Origin: Ereboglobus luteus
GTDB taxonomy: Bacteria; Verrucomicrobiota; Verrucomicrobiia; Opitutales; Opitutaceae
Direction: 5' to 3'
Length of the DNA stretch: 64,000 bases
Assembly: GCF_003096195.1 (NCBI RefSeq)
Contig: NZ_CP023004.1
Coordinates: 4,010,501 to 4,074,500 of the forward strand
This document shows, piece after piece, positions 59,418 to 64,000 of the stretch; the first letter of the stretch is position 1; the number at the start of each line of letters is the position of its first letter. The position numbers and the translations under genes are program-made. Below the pieces are notes generated by a model that did no database searches, was not told the origin of the DNA, and was given only the letters and a program-made list of their open reading frames with translations.

Positions 59418-61316
59418 ATGCACTTAAGTCTTCCCCGTCCTCTCGCCTGCCTGCTCTTCGCACTGACAATGGCTGCGTCGTCTTTCGCCCAATTCTACTA
59501 TGGCGTCCCGGAGCCCGGAATTGTCGAACTGCCCGAACTGGAAGTCATCGGCTCGCGCTATGAGTGGAAATACGTAAAAACCGGAAATTTTGAATTATAC
59601 TCAAACTTGGACGACATCGATTTTATAACAAGATTCGCAACATTGTTGGAAACCTCGCATAATCTCATCAAATCACAATTCAAGGGATTTTTAACAAACC
59701 GCACTCTCCAAAAAAAATACGTGCTCTGCTATGAATCCACGCGCCAGGATCGGTTTTCCGTCATGGAACGAAACACGCGTGAACACAAAAGGGCGGATCA
59801 GGGCGTGAGAGTTTTCACCTACGAAAAACGCAACGGACGCCTGTATAATTATCGCACAAACAGACTGTCCACGGCTCTGACACTGGCCGACCTCCATGGA
59901 GACATCATGCCCGACGATGTGAAACACACGCTGGGAGGCAGGGCCAACGCAAGATCGCGCGGCCGTGTAAACGACTGGTTTAGGACGGCGATATGTTACA
60001 TGAGATTGAATCTGAACGAAAAATCGGCAGTGGATCGCGGCGAATACCTGGTTGTATTTAACAGTGAAATCGCAACCCAGGCCGATGCCGCGGCAAAAAA
60101 ACCGTCCGTTTCCAAAATGATCGACGGTTTTTCAAACACGATACACTGGCACTCCCAGAACCGCGGAAGAAGAACCAATGAGGATTTGCGAAACGATCTG
60201 CGCTGTTTCAATTTTGTTTATTATTGCATGTTTGGAAACCAGGGGCGGCACAGGGCCGCGATGGCCGCCTTCATGGCCTGGTTGAATAAACATGACGCCT
60301 CCGAGGAAGTTTTCATAAATATTTTCGGCATTGATTACAAAACGATGGAAAAAGAAATCTCGGAGTATTTCGCCAAGATATATAAAACAAACCGTTGCAT
60401 TCTCCCCATTGCAAATACTGCGGAGAAACCCGAAAGGATCGATGTGCAGCGGGTCGTGCGCTCCCGCAGCTCCCGGCTGCTGAGCGATGCCTTTTACGTG
60501 GCAAATGACGATTTTCGCGCCCGCGCGCTGCTCCTCAAGGCGCTGGATGAGCAGCCCAACGTGCTCAACGATCCCGAGTTCAAGGCCTCGCTCGCGCTCA
60601 ACGAACTTTACGCGGATGAAGGCGACCGCGAGAAAGCTGCCGACTGGCTGGAGGAGCTTGTGCAAATGAAAATCCCGCGCCCGCGCGTCTATGCCGAGGT
60701 CGCCAATCTGCGCCTCAAGAAAACCCTGCCATCCAACCAGCATGACGCCACGGACGCGTTCGTGCAAAGGATCCGCGCCTCATCAGCGACAACAACAGAC
60801 CCCTTTCATGCGTTCGGCTGGCAGATCGGCGAGGCGGCGAACTGGCTGCGCCTCTATCAACGACGCTCCGAACAATTTTCCGCATACAGACTTTCGATGG
60901 AGGAAGTGGCGCACTCAATGGAGCCGCTCGTAACCGCGTTCTCAATGTATCAAAGCGAGTCGTTGTATGTGATGCTCACGACGATTTGGTTCCTGTCAGA
61001 TCATGCGCCGCCGAAAAACATCATGAATAAAATCAAAGAAGGCTGCATGTTGTATCCGACCAACACGGTGATGATCGAATGCACTCTCGACATATTAAAA
61101 CGCCACGACGCGATGGCTGGCGCGGAAGAGTTGCTCAAACACGGATTCATACATGCCCTGCGCTCCAACGAAGCGAAGGTTGTGAACATGGTCGCGAAAT
61201 TTTATGATTTGAATGATCCAATAGCCGAGCGAACCAAGGACGGACTGAAACGCGAGCAATGGCAGCGTTTTTACGAAGTGATGCAAAGCGCAAAGACAAG
61301 AACGAAAACACCATAA
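59418..61316 (+). CDS. Large exported protein of unknown function
   Basis: ATG 59418 (MHLSLPRPLACLLFALTMAASSFA) starts a signal peptide; 632 residues. Early residues read YGVPEPGIVELPELEVIGSRYEWKYVKTGNFELYSN, resembling the start of verrucomicrobial DUF1570-like proteins and of TonB-plug-like segments, but I do not assign it. The C-terminal half has helical repeats (NDPEFKASLALNELYADEGDREKAADWLEELV, FYVANDDFRARALLLKAL in parts) of TPR kind, about 400 residues. No catalytic motif visible. Divergent from the upstream small exported protein. Confidence 0.5.
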   Translation: MHLSLPRPLACLLFALTMAASSFAQFYYGVPEPGIVELPELEVIGSRYEWKYVKTGNFELYSNLDDIDFITRFATLLETSHNLIKSQFKGFLTNRTLQKKYVLCYESTRQDRFSVMERNTREHKRADQGVRVFTYEKRNGRLYNYRTNRLSTALTLADLHGDIMPDDVKHTLGGRANARSRGRVNDWFRTAICYMRLNLNEKSAVDRGEYLVVFNSEIATQADAAAKKPSVSKMIDGFSNTIHWHSQNRGRRTNEDLRNDLRCFNFVYYCMFGNQGRHRAAMAAFMAWLNKHDASEEVFINIFGIDYKTMEKEISEYFAKIYKTNRCILPIANTAEKPERIDVQRVVRSRSSRLLSDAFYVANDDFRARALLLKALDEQPNVLNDPEFKASLALNELYADEGDREKAADWLEELVQMKIPRPRVYAEVANLRLKKTLPSNQHDATDAFVQRIRASSATTTDPFHAFGWQIGEAANWLRLYQRRSEQFSAYRLSMEEVAHSMEPLVTAFSMYQSESLYVMLTTIWFLSDHAPPKNIMNKIKEGCMLYPTNTVMIECTLDILKRHDAMAGAEELLKHGFIHALRSNEAKVVNMVAKFYDLNDPIAERTKDGLKREQWQRFYEVMQSAKTRTKTP

Positions 61317-61406
61317 ACACGGAATTTCCGCCAACTGCAATTTTCTAGTGGCGCGGTAGCGTTAAACCGCAAACTGTAAACGCAGCATCCTTCCCAGCAT
61401 CCGCAC

Positions 61407-62279
61407 ATGCCAGAGCAATCCGCCACACCCGTCTCCATCATCATCACGATGTCCGCCATCTGCATCGCGGGATTGTTTCTGCTGTGGCATTGGGAACTGA
61501 GCCCCACCGCGCGCAAGACCGTGCAATACTCGCGCGTCCGGCACATCGCCGCCTCGTGGCCCTATTTCGCGGCAATGTGCATCCTCGTGGTTTTCGCCGC
61601 CTTTTTCGCGCAAAGCCTCTTCGTGCAATGCTGCAAGTGGATCCATTCCGACTTTTCCCTTAAAAACGGCTTCAACCAGATGCTTTCGCAGGGGGCGTTC
61701 GACATTGGCGCAATTGCCGCGGTGCTCTACGCCCGGCGCTTTCTTCTGGTCATGGAACGCCTGCCTCGCCTCGCAATCCTCGCGCACGCGCAACCCAAGC
61801 CAGCCCCGCCAATCCCACTGCTCCAGGCCATTCTCGTTGGCATCGGGGTTTTCTGCATCGCGCGCATGGTTTTCGTTCCGGTTGCGTTTGCCTGGGACTG
61901 GCTGCTCGACCGCGCCGGTGTCGAGGCAGCAAGCCAGGATCTCATCCAAATTTTCATCAACGAAACTTCGCCCGCCCGCATTGCCGCGCTTGCTTCCATA
62001 GCCGTGGTCATCGCGCCTGTCACCGAGGAGGCGATTTTTCGCGGGGGGCTTTTTGGCTACATCCGCACCCGCACCCAGCGCCTGATCGCGCTCATCATCC
62101 CCTCGTTTGTTTTTTCGCTGGTGCATTTTAATCTGCGCGTGTTTCCGCTCCTCTTCATTTTCGGCGTCATCCTTTCGGTTTCCTACGAGCGCACCGGACG
62201 CCTCACGGTCCCGATCATCGCGCACGCTCTGCTAAACCTCAGCACAATCCTCACCATTCTCCTCGGCCTTGCAAACTAA
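61407..62279 (+). CDS. CPBP-family intramembrane glutamic protease
   Basis: A 290-residue protein with about eight hydrophobic segments. The family motifs are in the last third: APVTEEAIFRGGLFGYIR (E-E-x-x-x-R), SFVFSLVHFNLRVFP (F-x-x-x-H) and IIAHALLNLSTIL (H-x-x-x-N/S). CPBP proteins cleave or protect membrane-associated substrates; some modify bacteriocins. Begins 90 bp after the large exported gene. Function in this organism unknown. Confidence 0.85.
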   Translation: MPEQSATPVSIIITMSAICIAGLFLLWHWELSPTARKTVQYSRVRHIAASWPYFAAMCILVVFAAFFAQSLFVQCCKWIHSDFSLKNGFNQMLSQGAFDIGAIAAVLYARRFLLVMERLPRLAILAHAQPKPAPPIPLLQAILVGIGVFCIARMVFVPVAFAWDWLLDRAGVEAASQDLIQIFINETSPARIAALASIAVVIAPVTEEAIFRGGLFGYIRTRTQRLIALIIPSFVFSLVHFNLRVFPLLFIFGVILSVSYERTGRLTVPIIAHALLNLSTILTILLGLAN

Positions 62280-62354
62280 CCCCAAATCCTCGCGCCCATC
62301 GACGCCCGCGCGCATCCGGTAGCAGCCGAAAAACGCCCGCGCCAGTCAACACAC

Positions 62355-63323
62355 ATGCACCCGTTCAGCAGCAAACCCGGCGAAACTGTTTCCGCGCTCG
62401 GCGAGGAAAAACTCATCACGCGCATCCGCCGCTGGCTCGGCCCCGTCTCGCCGCCCGCGCCGCTCGGCATCGGCGACGATTGCGCCGTTCTCGCGCCCTC
62501 GAAACGCGCCCAAGCCGTCACCGTCGACCCCGTCATTTACGGGCGCCATTTCGACGACGCCGTGCCGCCGCGCGCGGTCGGGGCCAAGCTCCTAAAGCGC
62601 AACCTCAGCGACCTCGCCGCAATGGGCGCCGCGCCAGTCGCCGCCGTGCTCGCAATCACGCTCGATCCGGGCGTGCGCATCGCATGGCTCGAGCAGTTTT
62701 ACCGCGGACTCGCCTCCTGCGCGCGCGCATACCGGCTTCGCGTCATCGGCGGCGACATCGCGCAAAACACCGGCGCGCTTGCCGCCAGTCTCACGCTCAT
62801 CGGGCGTGCCACGACGCCCCGCATGCTCCTGCGCACCGGGGCGCGCGCGGGCGATCACATCTACACCACCGGCACGCTTGGCGGAAGCCTTCTGGGAAAA
62901 CACTATCGTTTCACGCCGCGTCTCGCCGAGGGCGCGTGGCTCGCCGCTCGCGCCGAAGTCCGCTCAATGATGGACATCAGCGACGGCATCGCAAAAGACC
63001 TTCACTCGCTCACGCCCGCCGGGGCGCGGGCGGAGATCGACGCCACGGCCATTCCGATCAGCGCCGCCGCGAAAAAAATGGCGCGCGGCGACAACCGCCC
63101 TCCCCTCGTCCACGCGCTTTGCGACGGAGAGGACTACGAGCTCCTCTTCACCGTCGCCGCAAAAACAAACCTCCCCGCCTTTGATAAAAAATGGCGCGCG
63201 CGTTTTCCGAAAACCCCGCTCGCTCGCATCGGCCGGTTTGTCCCGTTGCACGCGCCGCGCGCCCCCGGTGCCATCGACCTTGCAGCCCATCACGGCTATG
63301 AACACCTCGCAATCGCCCGCTGA
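62355..63323 (+). CDS. thiL: Thiamine-monophosphate kinase
   Basis: A 322-residue protein with the ThiL pattern: LGIGDDCAVL near residue 37, TVDPVIYGRHFDD, LSDLAAMGAAPVAAVLAI, then IGGDIAQNTGAL, GDHIYTTGTLGGSLLG, MMDISDGIAKDL and CDGEDYELLFTV. It phosphorylates thiamine monophosphate to the pyrophosphate coenzyme. Transcribed in the same direction as the CPBP and tsaE genes. Start ATG 62355 gives the normal length. Confidence 0.92.
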   Translation: MHPFSSKPGETVSALGEEKLITRIRRWLGPVSPPAPLGIGDDCAVLAPSKRAQAVTVDPVIYGRHFDDAVPPRAVGAKLLKRNLSDLAAMGAAPVAAVLAITLDPGVRIAWLEQFYRGLASCARAYRLRVIGGDIAQNTGALAASLTLIGRATTPRMLLRTGARAGDHIYTTGTLGGSLLGKHYRFTPRLAEGAWLAARAEVRSMMDISDGIAKDLHSLTPAGARAEIDATAIPISAAAKKMARGDNRPPLVHALCDGEDYELLFTVAAKTNLPAFDKKWRARFPKTPLARIGRFVPLHAPRAPGAIDLAAHHGYEHLAIAR

Positions 63324-63344
63324 TGTTTGTGAGGTTCACGATTT

Positions 63345-63450
63345 ACAGTTCACCGTTTACAGTTATCCAAGCCATCAAAGTTCCAACTGGCGCGCCCGCG
63401 CCCAACTGAAAACCGCAAACCGTAATCCGCAAACTCCGCCTCCGGCTTCT
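63345..63450. repeat. Degenerate repeats in the thiL-tsaE spacer
   Basis: Contains short imperfect units such as GTTTACAGTTATCC, and GAAAACCGCAAACCGTAATC with CGCAAACTCCGCC. A similar AAACCGCAAACTGTAAACG stretch precedes the CPBP gene at about 61363-61383. No conserved protein is encoded here. Confidence 0.45.
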
Positions 63451-63453
63451 CCC

Positions 63454-63903
63454 GTGCCCGATCTTCTCCAACAACTCCGCGCCGGCCTCACCACGCATTC
63501 CGCAGAGGAAACACGCTCGCTCGCCGAACGCCTCGCGCACGTGCTTCCGCGCAACGCCACGCTCGCGCTGCATGGCGATCTCGGCGCGGGCAAAACAACC
63601 TTCGTTCAGGGTCTTGCGCACGGTCTCGGCATCCAAAGCTCAATCACAAGCCCCACGTTCACCATCTTCACAATCCACCGCGGCCCGATTGCCAGCCTCG
63701 TTCACCTCGACGCCTACCGCCTCGAAAACGACCGCCAAATCGACTCGCTCATGCTGGAGGATTTTCTGATCACGCCCTACATCCTCGCCGTTGAGTGGCC
63801 TGAAAAAATCGCCTCATGGCTTCCCGAAACCGCCTGGCATTTCAGCCTCGGAATCACCTCCGAACAAAATCACTTCGTGCGTCTGGACAAATCTGCTGCG
63901 TAG
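63454..63903 (+). CDS. tsaE: tRNA threonylcarbamoyladenosine biosynthesis ATPase TsaE
   Basis: GTG 63454 gives a 149-residue protein, the normal size; the frame is open upstream to 63181 but crosses the thiL end and the repeat spacer. Walker A is GDLGAGKTTFVQGLAHGLG; SPTFTIF and LVHLDAYRLEN follow, with the DFL-x-x-P-YILAVEWPEKI block. TsaE drives t6A modification of tRNAs together with TsaD and TsaB. The remaining 97 bp of the window contain nothing I can support. Confidence 0.9.
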   Translation: MPDLLQQLRAGLTTHSAEETRSLAERLAHVLPRNATLALHGDLGAGKTTFVQGLAHGLGIQSSITSPTFTIFTIHRGPIASLVHLDAYRLENDRQIDSLMLEDFLITPYILAVEWPEKIASWLPETAWHFSLGITSEQNHFVRLDKSAA

Positions 63904-64000
63904 CCAACGGGCAAAAACGAAGAAGCCGTTTCGCTGACGGGCAAATGTCCGCCTCCACACTGCGCGCGGCCACATTTTCAAACGATTGACCTCAATCATA

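Noticed and set aside
1-64000. CRISPR arrays
   Set aside because: No regularly spaced identical direct repeats of 20-40 bases with spacers were seen anywhere.

Overview
The window looks like a chromosome segment of a verrucomicrobial bacterium, probably order Opitutales (Opitutaceae). The grounds are the GC-rich core genes, the secreted sialate O-acetylesterase and sulfatase, and small Opitutaceae-style hypothetical proteins. This is inferred from gene content and style; genus and species cannot be read from the sequence. It splits into two parts at about 29.37 kb.

Positions 1-29,373 are accessory DNA. The first 18.2 kb is the distal half of a contractile phage-tail operon, all on the + strand: tail tube (partial), tail assembly chaperone with a likely -1 frameshift, a very short tape measure, a Dit-like baseplate protein, hub/spike, an unusual signal-peptide-bearing spike relative, baseplate wedge, baseplate J, a DUF2612-like tail protein, then a receptor-binding section. 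That section has three tail fibres sharing an N-terminal attachment module (one with a YadA-like head), a propeller-like protein, a small carbohydrate-binding-like protein and a double GT8 glycosyltransferase. No capsid, terminase or lysis genes are visible, so prophage and tailocin cannot be told apart here.

From 18.2 to 29.4 kb lies a patchwork of mobile and defence-type genes: a decayed IS256-family transposase, a chromosomal MobF (TrwC-like) relaxase-helicase with a structured upstream region, two small conserved phage/plasmid proteins, a HEPN-RES protein, an IS110 element with a hairpin before its transposase and a probable catalytic-site mutation, a DUF6530-like protein and a Phd-VapC toxin-antitoxin pair. 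This part ends in a 26-bp copy of a tRNA-Ser 3' end followed by a terminator-like hairpin, the signature of the far end of an integrative element. The reconstituted tRNA and the integrase would be left of the window.

Positions 29.4-64 kb are core chromosome: a LacI regulator and a convergent sialate O-acetylesterase; xseA with a TVP38-family membrane protein; a HAD phosphatase; a YgiQ radical-SAM protein; tRNA-Glu; an LptE-like lipoprotein; serS; yhbY with an rsuA-type pseudouridine synthase; a secreted MsrB-MsrA fusion; hemN; a PBP5-like carboxypeptidase and obg; a sulfatase; aspartate aminotransferase; an MFS transporter; rarA; an ssuABC-type transporter whose ATPase carries a frameshift; two exported proteins of unknown function; a CPBP protease; thiL and tsaE. 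A DUF4143 ATPase sits between the MFS gene and rarA, bracketed by a 31-bp direct repeat that includes the last codons of the MFS gene. Several intergenic spacers carry degenerate 7-11 bp tandem repeats ending at gene starts.
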